NCBI GenBank assembly: GCA_943367595.1
Contig: CALRJS020000010.1
Span: 1-64,000 of the forward strand
Direction of reading: 5' to 3'
Source: MW101C3 sp943367595
Lineage (GTDB): Bacteria; Cyanobacteriota; Cyanobacteriia; PCC-6307; Cyanobiaceae
Length of the DNA stretch: 64,000 nt
Shown here: positions 7,637-16,007 of the stretch, piece after piece
Layout of the letters: each line of letters begins with the position of its first letter
Numbering within the stretch: position 1 is the stretch's first letter
Program-made: the position numbers and the translations under genes
The notes under the pieces: generated by a model
The model's database searches: none
Told to the model about the DNA's origin: nothing
The model's input: the letters and a program-made list of their open reading frames with translations, nothing else

Positions 7637-8013
7637 GCGACCCCCAGCAGACCGATCCCGGCAGCACTTCCGGCAACGGCTCCGGCAGCAGCTCCAGCAG
7701 CAGCCTCCCAGTGGCCGCCGCCACACCCACGGCTCCGCCCCGCAAGGGGCCGCTCAGTTTCCTCTCCGGCGCTCTCACCAGCGGCGCCCTGGCCTGGGTG
7801 AGCCTGCTGCTCAGCCAACGGGTGGTGACCTACTTCGCCCTCCATCCGCCGCACTACAGCAAACCGTTCGCCCAGAGCATCGGCACCGCCATGAAGACCC
7901 TGATCGTGGGCATGAGCTTCCTGGCCACCTTCAGCTTCGCCTTCGTGGGCCTGGGCCTGTTCCTCGTGTTCATTCGCAGCCTCTTGCCCGCCAGCTCCAC
8001 CGAGCCTTCCTAG
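7633..8013 (+). CDS. DUF3082-family membrane protein
   Basis: This 126-aa protein has a Ser/Gly/Pro-rich disordered N-terminus (about 1-45) and two hydrophobic segments (roughly 47-66 and 88-118). The spans carry GPLSFLSGALTSGALAW and QSIGTAMKTLIVGMSFLATF, typical of DUF3082, a cyanobacterial and plastid-lineage family of unknown function. ATG 7633 overlaps the ispE stop by 4 bp. The association with ispE is common in picocyanobacteria from memory. Confidence 0.75.
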   Translation: MSDPQQTDPGSTSGNGSGSSSSSSLPVAAATPTAPPRKGPLSFLSGALTSGALAWVSLLLSQRVVTYFALHPPHYSKPFAQSIGTAMKTLIVGMSFLATFSFAFVGLGLFLVFIRSLLPASSTEPS

Positions 8014-8047
8014 GGTTGCTGCCACCACCGGTTCCCACACCGCTGCG

Positions 8048-8143
8048 ATGACCCCTCACGATCTCGGCCTGCTGGCCCTGCTGCTCTCACCGGGGATGAT
8101 CCTGTCGGTGCTCCTGCTCGCCACCTTCGCGGCCGGCGGCTGA
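8048..8143 (+). CDS. 31-aa single-span membrane peptide
   Basis: ATG 8048 to TGA 8141-8143 encodes MTPHDLGLLALLLSPGM followed by ILSVLLLATFAAGG, essentially one membrane helix with short polar ends. It sits in the plus-strand run between the DUF3082 gene and pdhB. A TAGGGT hexamer at 8011-8016 could be a -10 box. The size and shape resemble photosynthetic small subunits such as PetL or PsaM, but the sequence matches none I know. Confidence 0.4.
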   Translation: MTPHDLGLLALLLSPGMILSVLLLATFAAGG

Positions 8144-8311
8144 GCGGCACCCGCTCTCCCCTGGCAGCGCTCAGACCGGCGAGCCAGCGCCAGAAGCTCT
8201 CAGACCAGCAACCATCAGACCGGCAGCCCACAGGCCATCGGGCCTGCGACCGGCAGGCCTGAGATAAGTTGGCCCCACTTCCGGCACCTGCGCCGGGTCC
8301 GCACCTCCCCT

Positions 8312-9295
8312 GTGGCAGAAACCCTTCTGTTCAACGCCCTGCGCGACGCCATCGACGAGGAGATGGCGAAAGACCCCACCGTCTGCGTGTTCGGCGAAGA
8401 CGTGGGTCAGTACGGCGGCTCCTACAAAGTCACCAAGGACCTCTACGAGAAATACGGCGAGCTGCGCGTGCTCGACACCCCGATCGCCGAAAACAGTTTC
8501 ACGGGCATGGCCGTGGGTGCCGCCATGACCGGCCTGCGGCCGATCGTGGAGGGCATGAACATGGGCTTCCTCCTGCTCGCCTTCAACCAGATCTCCAACA
8601 ACATGGGGATGCTGCGTTACACCAGCGGCGGCAACTACACGATTCCCACGGTGGTGCGCGGCCCCGGCGGAGTGGGGCGCCAGCTCGGGGCTGAACACAG
8701 CCAGCGGCTGGAAGCCTATTTCCACGCTGTGCCCGGCATCAAGATCGTGGCCGTCAGCACCCCCACCAACGCCAAGGGCCTGATGAAGGCCGCCATCCGG
8801 GATAACAACCCCGTGCTCTTCTTTGAGCACGTTCTGCTGTACAACCTCAGCGAAGAGATTCCTGAGGGCGATTACATCTGCGCCCTGGATCAGGCCGATG
8901 TGGTGCGTGAAGGCAAGGACGTCACGATCCTCACCTATTCCCGCATGCGCCACCACTGCCTCAAGGCGGTGCAGCAACTCGAGGCCGAGGGTGTCGATGT
9001 GGAGCTGATCGACCTGATCAGCCTCAAACCCTTCGACATGGACACGATCAGCCGCTCGATCCGTAAGACCCATCGGGTGATCGTGGTGGAGGAGTGCATG
9101 AAAACCGGTGGCATCGGCGCCGAGCTGATCGCCCTGATCACCGAACACTGCTTCGACGATCTCGACGCCCGTCCCCTGCGCCTCTCCAGCCAGGACATCC
9201 CCACCCCTTACAACGGTGGTCTGGAGAACCTCACGATCATTCAGCCCAGCCAGATCGTGGAGGCCGCCCGGCGCCTCAAAGCAGGCACCCTCTGA
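8312..9295 (+). CDS. pdhB: pyruvate dehydrogenase E1 component, beta subunit
   Basis: This is the beta chain of the E1 enzyme that decarboxylates pyruvate with thiamine diphosphate and passes the acetyl group to lipoyl-E2, giving acetyl-CoA. The 327-aa length is normal. Motifs include VFGEDVGQYGGSYK, LDTPIAENSFTG, GPGGVGRQLGAEHSQ and VVVEECMKTGG. The start is GTG 8312, matching the family N-terminus (VAETLLFNALRDAIDEEM). The alpha subunit is not in the window, as is usual in picocyanobacteria where pdhA is separate. secD follows after 1 bp. Confidence 0.95.
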   Translation: MAETLLFNALRDAIDEEMAKDPTVCVFGEDVGQYGGSYKVTKDLYEKYGELRVLDTPIAENSFTGMAVGAAMTGLRPIVEGMNMGFLLLAFNQISNNMGMLRYTSGGNYTIPTVVRGPGGVGRQLGAEHSQRLEAYFHAVPGIKIVAVSTPTNAKGLMKAAIRDNNPVLFFEHVLLYNLSEEIPEGDYICALDQADVVREGKDVTILTYSRMRHHCLKAVQQLEAEGVDVELIDLISLKPFDMDTISRSIRKTHRVIVVEECMKTGGIGAELIALITEHCFDDLDARPLRLSSQDIPTPYNGGLENLTIIQPSQIVEAARRLKAGTL

Positions 9296-9296
9296 G

Positions 9297-10811
9297 ATGG
9301 CACGCCAACAAGGATGGGTGGCCCTGATCCTGGCCCTGGCGATTGCCGCCGGGGCGGTTCTGGTCACATTTCCGCTTCAGCTCGGCCTGGATCTGCGCGG
9401 CGGCAGCCAGCTCACGCTCCAGGTGATGCCAGCTGGGGCGATTAAGCAGGTGCAGGCTGAGCAGCTCGAAGCGGTGCAGGAGGTGCTGGATCGCCGCATC
9501 AACAGCCTCGGTGTGGCCGAATCCACCTTGCAGCGGGTCGGCGACGATCAACTGCTTCTGCAGCTGCCCGGCGAACAGGATCCCAGCCGCGCCGCCAGGG
9601 TGCTGGGCACCACGGCCCTGCTGGAGTTCCGGGTCCAGAAACCAGGCACCGAGCAGGAAATGCAGGGGTTGCTCCGGCTGAAAACCCAGGCCTCCGCCGT
9701 GCTCGCCCGGCTGAAGAACAGGCGCCCGGCAGAGCCCACCCCTGGCCTCCCTCCCGGCGCCACGCCCCCACCAGCCCCCAGCTTCCCCGCTGAGGAAATG
9801 GCCAAGGCCTTCAGCGCCCTGGGTCTGGAAGTGCCGGCGGGAGCCAGCGAGGCCGACCAACTCGAACTGCTGCTGGCCGAGGTGAACAAGCGGGTCGTGG
9901 CTCTCTATGAACCGGCCGCCTTCACGGGCCGCGACCTCACCGGCGCCGGTCGCCAACAGCAGGCCAACGGTCCCGGCTGGGATGTGACCCTCAACTTCAA
10001 CCGCGCCGGAGGGGAAGCCTTCGCACGTCTCACCCAATCGATCGCGGGCACCAACCGACTGCTCGGCATCGTGCTTGACGGACGCTCGATCAGCGAAGCC
10101 AGCGTGGGCGAACAGTTCAAGGCGGCTGGGATCACCGGTGGCGCCGCGAGCATTTCCGGCAACTTCACCGCTGAAGAAGCGCGGGATCTCGAGGTGCAGC
10201 TGCGCGGTGGCTCGCTGCCCCTGCCGATCAAGATCATCGAAGTGCGCACCGTGGGGCCCACGCTCGGAGCCGAGAACATCCGCTCCAGCCTGGTGGCGGC
10301 TCTGGGCGGCCTGGCGCTGGTGGCGGTGTTCATGGTGGTGGTCTATCGCCTGCCCGGCTTCGTCTCGGTGCTGGCCCTGCTCCTCTACGCCCTGTTCAAC
10401 CTCGCGGCCTATGCCCTGATTCCGGTCACGCTTTCGCTGCCGGGCATCGCCGGATTCATCCTCAGCGTGGGCATGGCGGTGGATGCCAACGTGCTGATCT
10501 TCGAGCGGGTGAAGGAGGAGCTGCGCGGCGGCAACACCCTCATCCGCTCCATCGACACGGGTTTCTCGCTGGCTTTCTCCTCCATCATCGACGGCCACGC
10601 CACCGGCCTGATCAGTTGCGTCGCCCTGTTCGCTCTGGGCACCGGCCTGGTGAAAGGCTTCGCCGTCACCCTGGCGATCGGCCTGGTGCTGAGCCTGTTC
10701 ACCGCACTCACCTGCACCCGCACCCTGCTGCGCCTGCTGATGAGCTACCCCTCGCTGCGACGCCCCACCTATTTCCTACCGGGGCGTGAGCTTCCGTCCC
10801 CTGCCGCCTGA
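9297..10811 (+). CDS. secD: protein translocase subunit SecD
   Basis: SecD works with SecF to drive proton-powered late steps of Sec export across plasma and thylakoid membranes. The 504-aa protein has an N-terminal span, the DLRGGSQLTLQV motif, a periplasmic P1 region with a Pro-rich insert (TPGLPPGATPPP), and a C-terminal bundle beginning near AENIRSSLVAALGG. GMAVDANVLIFERVKEE is the signature of span 4. ATG 9297 follows the pdhB stop by 1 bp; the open frame upstream is unlike SecD. Confidence 0.95.
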   Translation: MARQQGWVALILALAIAAGAVLVTFPLQLGLDLRGGSQLTLQVMPAGAIKQVQAEQLEAVQEVLDRRINSLGVAESTLQRVGDDQLLLQLPGEQDPSRAARVLGTTALLEFRVQKPGTEQEMQGLLRLKTQASAVLARLKNRRPAEPTPGLPPGATPPPAPSFPAEEMAKAFSALGLEVPAGASEADQLELLLAEVNKRVVALYEPAAFTGRDLTGAGRQQQANGPGWDVTLNFNRAGGEAFARLTQSIAGTNRLLGIVLDGRSISEASVGEQFKAAGITGGAASISGNFTAEEARDLEVQLRGGSLPLPIKIIEVRTVGPTLGAENIRSSLVAALGGLALVAVFMVVVYRLPGFVSVLALLLYALFNLAAYALIPVTLSLPGIAGFILSVGMAVDANVLIFERVKEELRGGNTLIRSIDTGFSLAFSSIIDGHATGLISCVALFALGTGLVKGFAVTLAIGLVLSLFTALTCTRTLLRLLMSYPSLRRPTYFLPGRELPSPAA

Positions 10812-10817
10812 ATTCCC

Positions 10818-11816
10818 ATGAGCCCCACAGCCGCGGATTCAGTTCCGGCGATCCGTTACTTCCGCATCAATCGCCATCGCCGCCTCGCCTGGGCCGCCTC
10901 AGGCGCGGCCTGCCTGCTGAGCCTGATGGGCTTGCTGCTCAGCTGGCTGAATCCGTCGATCGGCCTGCCGCTCAGGCCAGGCCTCGACTTCACTGGTGGC
11001 ACCCGCATCCAGCTGGAGCGGGCCTGTGGCGCCAGCTGCCCTCCGCTCACGGCGCCACAGGTGGAGGAGCAGCTTGCCCAGGTGAAGCTGCCCGAGGAGC
11101 CGGGGGTGGCCACACCCCAGCTCGAGCGCGCCCCCCTGCAGGTGCTGGATGGCGGCCGCTCGATCGACCTGCGCATGCCCACCCTCAGTGCCGATCAGAG
11201 CACGGCCCTGATCGACCAGCTCAGCAGCCGGATTGGGCCCTTCCTCCCGGGCGACACCTCGGTGGAAACGATCGGCCCCACCCTGGGTGTTCAGCTGCTG
11301 AGGAGCAGCCTGGTGTCCCTGCTGGTGAGCTTCGCCGCCATCGCTGTCTACATCAGCTTCCGCTACGACCGCCTGTTCGCCTCCCTGGCCATCCTCTGCC
11401 TCGGCCACGATGTGCTCATCACCGCAGGCCTGTTCGCCTGGCTGGGCCTGGTGCTTGGCGTGGAGGTGGATTCGCTGTTCGCGGTTTCGCTGATCACCGT
11501 GGCGGGCTATTCCGTCAACGACACCGTGGTGGTGTTCGACCGCATCAGGGAGCAGAAATCCCTGCTTGGCCACCTTCCCATCAATGACCAGGTGGATGTA
11601 GCCGTGGATGCCACGCTCACCCGTTCGCTCTACACCTCGCTCACCACCCTGTTGCCGCTGTTGGGCATGATCTTCTTCGGCGGCAGCAGCCTGTTCTGGT
11701 TTGCCGTGGCGCTCGCCACTGGCATCGCCGTCGGCAGTTGGTCAAGCATTGGCGTGGCGCCCACCCTGCTCAGCCTTCTCACAGCATCGAACCGGGCGCG
11801 CAGCCCGCTGGCATGA
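10818..11816 (+). CDS. secF: protein translocase subunit SecF
   Basis: This 332-aa partner of SecD has the N-terminal span, LDFTGGTRIQLE (D1 motif), and the C-terminal bundle with VAGYSVNDTVVVFDRIRE, the SecF signature in the position matching SecD GMAVDANVLIFER. TVETIGPTLG-like spacing (SVETIGPTLGVQLLRSSL) is intact. An extra Cys pair (ACGASC) lies in the periplasmic loop. It starts 6 bp after secD, and its stop overlaps a 60-aa membrane ORF. Confidence 0.95.
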   Translation: MSPTAADSVPAIRYFRINRHRRLAWAASGAACLLSLMGLLLSWLNPSIGLPLRPGLDFTGGTRIQLERACGASCPPLTAPQVEEQLAQVKLPEEPGVATPQLERAPLQVLDGGRSIDLRMPTLSADQSTALIDQLSSRIGPFLPGDTSVETIGPTLGVQLLRSSLVSLLVSFAAIAVYISFRYDRLFASLAILCLGHDVLITAGLFAWLGLVLGVEVDSLFAVSLITVAGYSVNDTVVVFDRIREQKSLLGHLPINDQVDVAVDATLTRSLYTSLTTLLPLLGMIFFGGSSLFWFAVALATGIAVGSWSSIGVAPTLLSLLTASNRARSPLA

Positions 11817-11995
11817 GCCGCATTCCCTTGGTGCCGCTGGTGCTCGTGCTGCTGGCGCTGCTCGAACTCAGGACCGAATTCCTGCTGCTCAGTGATCACT
11901 TCACCCTGGCCGCCGTGATCGCCGCGGTGAGCCGCCATCCCCTGCCGATCGGTGTGCTGGTGCTGGCGCCCGAGCTGTTCAACCGCTTCCGCTGA
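11813..11995 (+). CDS. 60-aa membrane protein coupled to secF
   Basis: ATG 11813 overlaps the secF stop as ATGA. The product starts MSRIPLVPLVLVLLALLELRT and has a second hydrophobic stretch ending ELFNRFR, so it probably spans the membrane twice. Similar short ORFs follow secF in other picocyanobacteria as far as I recall. Function is unknown; the coupling suggests a role near SecDF. Confidence 0.6.
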   Translation: MSRIPLVPLVLVLLALLELRTEFLLLSDHFTLAAVIAAVSRHPLPIGVLVLAPELFNRFR

Positions 11996-12019
11996 ACCCA
12001 GCTGACGTGTGGGAGGCGG

Positions 12020-12125
12020 CGATCCGAGGGTCGGTCCGCGATCGTGACCAGGAGGGTCGGACAGCGGATAAAGGCCGCAAGGATCGGGTAGGGATCCTGG
12101 CCACGAGGGTCAGGCAGCAATCGCT
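12020..12125. repeat. intergenic degenerate GAGGGTCGG repeats
   Basis: Three spaced copies of GAGGGTCGG or GAGGGTCAG occur at 12026, 12052 and 12105, mixed with GGATCGGGT and GGATCCTGG pieces. The block fills the space between two convergent gene ends. Confidence 0.5.
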
Positions 12126-12157
12126 GTCACACTTCGGCCCCTGCTGAGGAAAGCCAG

Positions 12158-13171
12158 CTAAGGCGCCTCCAGTGTCCAGCGGTCCATCACCTGCTCCACC
12201 AGCACCTTCTGACAGATCACCTGCAGCACCACCACCAGCGGCAGGGCCAGCAGCACCCCAGGCAGACCCAGCAGGGCGCCCATGCAGAGCTGAGCCATCA
12301 GTGCCACCGTGGGCAACAGGTTCACCGTGCGGCTGAGCAGCACGGGCGTGAGCACGAAAGCTTCGAGGTTCTGAAGCAGCAGGCGCAGCACCAGCACCTG
12401 CAGCACCTTGGCCGGGGAAATCAGCAGGGCCACCGCCAGGGGCAGCAAGGTGGCGGCCGTGGGCCCGATTGTGGGCACAAAGGTGAGCAGACCACACACA
12501 AGGGCGCTCAGCAGGGCTAGCGGCACCCGCAGCAAAGCCAGACCGGCCCAGGTGAGCAGAAACACGGTGATGGCAGAGATGGTCATGCCAGCCAGCCAGC
12601 CGCCCATGGCCTGACGGCAATCGTGCAGCAGGCTCTCCATGCCGGGGCGGGCAAAGCGCGGCGAAACGGCAAGCAGCAGGCGCTGGTGGCTGCGGGGATC
12701 GAGCGCGAGTAGCAAGGCCAGCAGCACCATCAGCAGCACCTGGATGGTGGTATTGGCCGTGCTGCCTGCCACCCCCAGCAACTGAGTGCCCAGCGGTTGC
12801 AGCCGGTCGAGCGTGGTGAAGCTGGCGAACTGCTGCTCCAGGCTCTGGAACCCCTTGATCCCACCGGCCAGTTCCCCCAGGCGCTGAACCAGCTCCGGCA
12901 CCAGACGCGTGAATTCACCGGCCTGCTCCACAAGCTCGGGCAACAGCAGTTCTGACACCTTCCAGCCCAGCAGAACCAGCACCACGAGCACCGCCACCAG
13001 GGCGGTGGGCCGGTTGATCGGCAGCCGCCGGCGCAGCTGGGTGACGGGCACATCGAGCGCCACAGCCAGCACCACGGCTCCGAACAGCACGAGCAGCACC
13101 CAGCGGAGCTCCCAGAGGAGCAGCCCCAGCACCACCAGGCCGAGGAGTCCGAGGACGGCGCGAGGCTTCAT
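12158..13171 (-). CDS. AI-2E/PerM-family membrane protein (second of two)
   Basis: This 337-aa polytopic protein has about seven hydrophobic segments and a central loop of about 100 residues. Family motifs include SALVCGLLTFVPTIGPTAATLLP and the C-terminal MGALLGLPGVLLALPLVVVLQV. AI-2E transporters export or exchange small solutes; known members include the autoinducer exporter TqsA and Na+/H+ antiporters, so the substrate cannot be named here. It begins at ATG 13171, overlapping the stop of its upstream paralogue by 4 bp. Confidence 0.85.
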   Translation of the reverse strand: MKPRAVLGLLGLVVLGLLLWELRWVLLVLFGAVVLAVALDVPVTQLRRRLPINRPTALVAVLVVLVLLGWKVSELLLPELVEQAGEFTRLVPELVQRLGELAGGIKGFQSLEQQFASFTTLDRLQPLGTQLLGVAGSTANTTIQVLLMVLLALLLALDPRSHQRLLLAVSPRFARPGMESLLHDCRQAMGGWLAGMTISAITVFLLTWAGLALLRVPLALLSALVCGLLTFVPTIGPTAATLLPLAVALLISPAKVLQVLVLRLLLQNLEAFVLTPVLLSRTVNLLPTVALMAQLCMGALLGLPGVLLALPLVVVLQVICQKVLVEQVMDRWTLEAP

Positions 13172-14247
13172 GAAAGCCGGCGCTGAAGCTTCCAGGGATT
13201 GAGCACGTCGTGGATCAGCACTTCACGAATGATCACCTGCAGGCAGACCGCCAGCGGCAGCGCCAGCAACAGTCCGATCGGTCCGAACATCACCGTGAAC
13301 AGGAACTGGGCGCACAGAGTGAGGCCGGGCAGCAATTTGAGCTGGTGATGCATCACTGAAGGAGTGATCACATAGCTCTCCAGGTGCTGAATCACCAGGT
13401 AGAGGCCAAGCACCGCCAGCGCCTTCCAGGGAGCATCCAGGAGCGCCACCGACATCGGAAAGATGGTGCTCAAAGTGGGCCCCACATTGGGAATCACGTT
13501 CAGCAGGCCGGCCAGCAAGGCATTGGCCACCACCAGGTTCACCCCCAGCAGCCAGAGGCCGATGCCTGAGAGCAGTGCCACGAAGCAGGAGCTGATCAAC
13601 ACCCCCACCATCCAGTCACTCAGGGCAGTGCCGCAGAGTTCGAGCACACGGCGGAAGCGGCGCCTGTAGAACGAGGGCACCAGCAACACCGCCACTTCCC
13701 GGTAAGCGGTGGGCTGCACCGCCACCATCAGGCTCACGGCCACCACGAACAGCAGCTGCACGGCGCCGCTGCCGAGATTTCCGGCCAGACCCAGCAACCG
13801 CATCGCCCCCTGCCCGATTCCACCGGCCAGGGCGGCGGTGCTGTCCCCGCTGGCTGGCAACAGGGACGTCAGCCACTCGAAATCGAGGCGGGTGTCCTGC
13901 TGGCCGTAGATCATCGCCCCCCCCCAGGAGAGGGTTTCGCGGCCCATCTTCAACAGCAGGGCAGCGGCGGCGGGCACCTTGGTGAGCAGCAGGCCGAACT
14001 GCTCGGCGAAGGGGGGGATGAGCACCGCGATGGCCACGGACAGCACCACCACCAGGCCGAGCACGCTCACCAGCAGGGCCAGCGAACGGTTGCAGCGCAA
14101 CCGTTGCTGCACGAATCCCACCAGGGTGCAGATCGCCATGGCCAGCACCACGGCGGCAAAGACCTGAATCACCACGCCGCGCAGGCTCCAGAGCAGCGCG
14201 GCAGCGGCGACGGTGGCGGCGAGCCCGAGCCAGTTCCCGAAGTTCAA
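13168..14247 (-). CDS. AI-2E/PerM-family membrane protein (first of two)
   Basis: This 359-aa paralogue of the next gene has the same architecture: paired N-terminal spans, a long central domain, then NALLAGLLNVIPNVGPTLSTIFP and FGPIGLLLALPLAVCLQV. The start is TTG 14247, overlapping the psb28 stop; no better ATG is near, and translational coupling makes TTG plausible. The arrangement psb28, AI-2E, AI-2E is a tight minus-strand operon. The two copies are clearly divergent, so the duplication is not recent. Confidence 0.85.
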   Translation of the reverse strand: MNFGNWLGLAATVAAAALLWSLRGVVIQVFAAVVLAMAICTLVGFVQQRLRCNRSLALLVSVLGLVVVLSVAIAVLIPPFAEQFGLLLTKVPAAAALLLKMGRETLSWGGAMIYGQQDTRLDFEWLTSLLPASGDSTAALAGGIGQGAMRLLGLAGNLGSGAVQLLFVVAVSLMVAVQPTAYREVAVLLVPSFYRRRFRRVLELCGTALSDWMVGVLISSCFVALLSGIGLWLLGVNLVVANALLAGLLNVIPNVGPTLSTIFPMSVALLDAPWKALAVLGLYLVIQHLESYVITPSVMHHQLKLLPGLTLCAQFLFTVMFGPIGLLLALPLAVCLQVIIREVLIHDVLNPWKLQRRLS

Positions 14248-14627
14248 GCCGGATCCGACTCCGCGTCAGGAGCTCCAGCGGCAGCCTCGTCGTCCTGGCC
14301 GGCGAAGCCAAGACCATGGCCCGCCGCGTAGCGCTCGGCGAAACGCATGAAGCGCTCGAAATCCTCTTCGTTCTTCCAGGTGTAGGTGGCTTCGATGGCG
14401 CTGGCACGGCCGTTCACGAAGCGGGCCTTCACCTCGCGGGTCACGAGCTCCCCCTCTTCGTCGAGCAGGAACATGCCGGTGATGTCACCGATGCTCTCGG
14501 GGGCCAGTGCTTCCGGCTCCTCGAACACGAACATCGCCTGACCGGTGCGGCCGTCGCGGGAACGGGTCAGCCGGATGTCGGGAATCACGGGTTCATCCAC
14601 CCCGCGGAAGAACTGAATAGCCGTCAT
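14244..14627 (-). CDS. psb28: photosystem II assembly protein Psb28
   Basis: Psb28 binds assembling PSII (the CP47/RC47 intermediate) on the cytoplasmic side and protects it until activation. The 127-aa protein opens with AIQFFRGVDEPVIPDIRLTRSRDG and keeps GQAMFVFEEP, GMFLLDEEGEL and EATYTWKNEEDFERFMRFAERYA. The last 20 residues are an acidic, Ala/Asp-rich extension beyond the usual family length of about 112. It heads the operon with the two AI-2E genes. Confidence 0.95.
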   Translation of the reverse strand: MTAIQFFRGVDEPVIPDIRLTRSRDGRTGQAMFVFEEPEALAPESIGDITGMFLLDEEGELVTREVKARFVNGRASAIEATYTWKNEEDFERFMRFAERYAAGHGLGFAGQDDEAAAGAPDAESDPA

Positions 14628-14756
14628 CGCAGAGGGGTGGAAAACTCGATCCTAGGCAGAGCGCGTTCGGCGCTTCATGGGGCGTCGTCTCCGACCGGTA
14701 GGGCTCGGCTGACATAGTGGGCAACACGCTGGCCCTGCTCTGGCTGGCTGAACGCC

Positions 14757-15506
14757 ATGCTTTCCGGACCACCCGCCTCTGCCACGGTCACTGCCGATCA
14801 GCTGCTGGAGCGGTTCCTCAGCGCTTCGCCGCGGCAGCAGCGCAGCCTGCTGTCCCAGCTGGAGGCACGCCGCAGCGAGCTGCGCCCCTTGCTGATCGAT
14901 CGCCTGGCGGGCCTTGATGCCAGCGGCGACGATTGGGTGCCGGGCGCCCTGATCCACTGGCTGTTGAGCGAAGCCGACCCCCTGGCTGACGATTTCCGCG
15001 GCCGCTACCCCCAGGGGTGGCTCGAAACCCCCACCGGCAGCGGCATCGACTACCAGCCCCTGCAGACAGCCCTGAGCGAGCAGGACTTCGAACAGGCCGA
15101 TCGCTGCACGAGCTCGATCCTGCGCCAGCTGGCCGGGCCCGCCGCCGAAGCGCGCGGCTACGTCTACTTCAGCGAGGTGCCACCGATGAGCGGCATCGAT
15201 CTGCAGACCCTCGACCGCCTCTGGCTCTTCTACTCGCGCGGACGTTTCGGCTTCTCCGTGCAGGGGCGCCTGCTCCAGGCCTGCGGCGGCCGCTGGGAGC
15301 GGCTGTGGCCCAAGCTCGGCTGGAAGGAGGAGGGCATCTGGACCCGCTACCCCAAGGCCTTCACCTGGTCGCTTGAGGCACCGGATGGGCACATGCCCCT
15401 GATCAACCAGCTCCGCGGCGTGCGGCTGATGGATGCGTTGCTCAGCCATCCGGCGCTGCAACAGCGCGTGAAGGGCGCCACAGAGGGCAACGGCGCACGG
15501 CGTTAG
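14757..15506 (+). CDS. gun4: GUN4-domain protein (Mg-chelatase activator)
   Basis: GUN4 binds protoporphyrin IX and Mg-protoporphyrin and stimulates magnesium chelatase, directing tetrapyrrole flux to chlorophyll. The 249-aa protein has an N-terminal helical bundle of about 85 residues, then the GUN4 core: GIDYQPLQTALSEQDFEQAD (about 97-116), IDLQTLDRLWLFYSRGRFGFSVQ and the greasy-palm region WTRYPKAFTWSLEAPDGHMP. ATG 14757 fits the family start. CATAGT at 14713-14718 could be a -10 box. The anti-sigma-type gene follows 28 bp later. Confidence 0.92.
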   Translation: MLSGPPASATVTADQLLERFLSASPRQQRSLLSQLEARRSELRPLLIDRLAGLDASGDDWVPGALIHWLLSEADPLADDFRGRYPQGWLETPTGSGIDYQPLQTALSEQDFEQADRCTSSILRQLAGPAAEARGYVYFSEVPPMSGIDLQTLDRLWLFYSRGRFGFSVQGRLLQACGGRWERLWPKLGWKEEGIWTRYPKAFTWSLEAPDGHMPLINQLRGVRLMDALLSHPALQQRVKGATEGNGARR

Positions 15507-15534
15507 GGTCAACTCAGAGCGAAAAGCGGAGTCG

Positions 15535-15954
15535 ATGCCCCGGCCATTGGTCCCATCCCTGCGCTGGACCGATTTCATCACTCCTTCCACCCTTCAACTG
15601 GCGCCGCTCCTGGAGCTTCTGCTGGAGCCGATGCGTAGGGCCCACAACCTGGCCCAGCTCCAGCTCGGCCTGCAGGAAGCACTGGTGAATGCCGTCCGCC
15701 ATGGCAACGGCGGCGATCCGGCCAAGTGCCTGCGCATCCGCCGCATCCAGACCCCGCGCTGGATGATCTGGCAGATCCAGGACGAAGGCACGGGTGTGCC
15801 GACAGCGCGGCGTACCAGTGCCCTGCCGGAGGAACCCGGCTCCTGCTGCGGCCGTGGCTTTTTCCTCATCCACCACTGCTTCGACGACGTGCGCTGGAGC
15901 GTCCGGGGCAACCGCCTGCAGCTGGCGGTGCAGTTGCGGCCCGAACGGGGCTGA
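15535..15954 (+). CDS. ATP-binding anti-sigma-factor-type regulator (HATPase_c_2)
   Basis: This 139-aa protein has the GHKL ATPase fold of RsbW/SpoIIAB-type serine kinases. The N box LGLQEALVNAVRHGN (45-58) includes the Mg-binding asparagine, IQDEGTGVP (81-89) is the G1 box, and CGRGFFLIHHCFDDV (105-119) is the G2 box. Such proteins inhibit a sigma factor or phosphorylate an anti-anti-sigma partner. No STAS-domain partner or phosphatase is visible nearby, so the target is unknown. TTAGGGT just upstream (15504-15510) could be a -10. Confidence 0.85.
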   Translation: MPRPLVPSLRWTDFITPSTLQLAPLLELLLEPMRRAHNLAQLQLGLQEALVNAVRHGNGGDPAKCLRIRRIQTPRWMIWQIQDEGTGVPTARRTSALPEEPGSCCGRGFFLIHHCFDDVRWSVRGNRLQLAVQLRPERG

Positions 15955-16007
15955 GTGCTCGGCGGTTTCCTTGGTTGGTGGCCACTACCTGAGGAACACC
16001 ACCTGGA

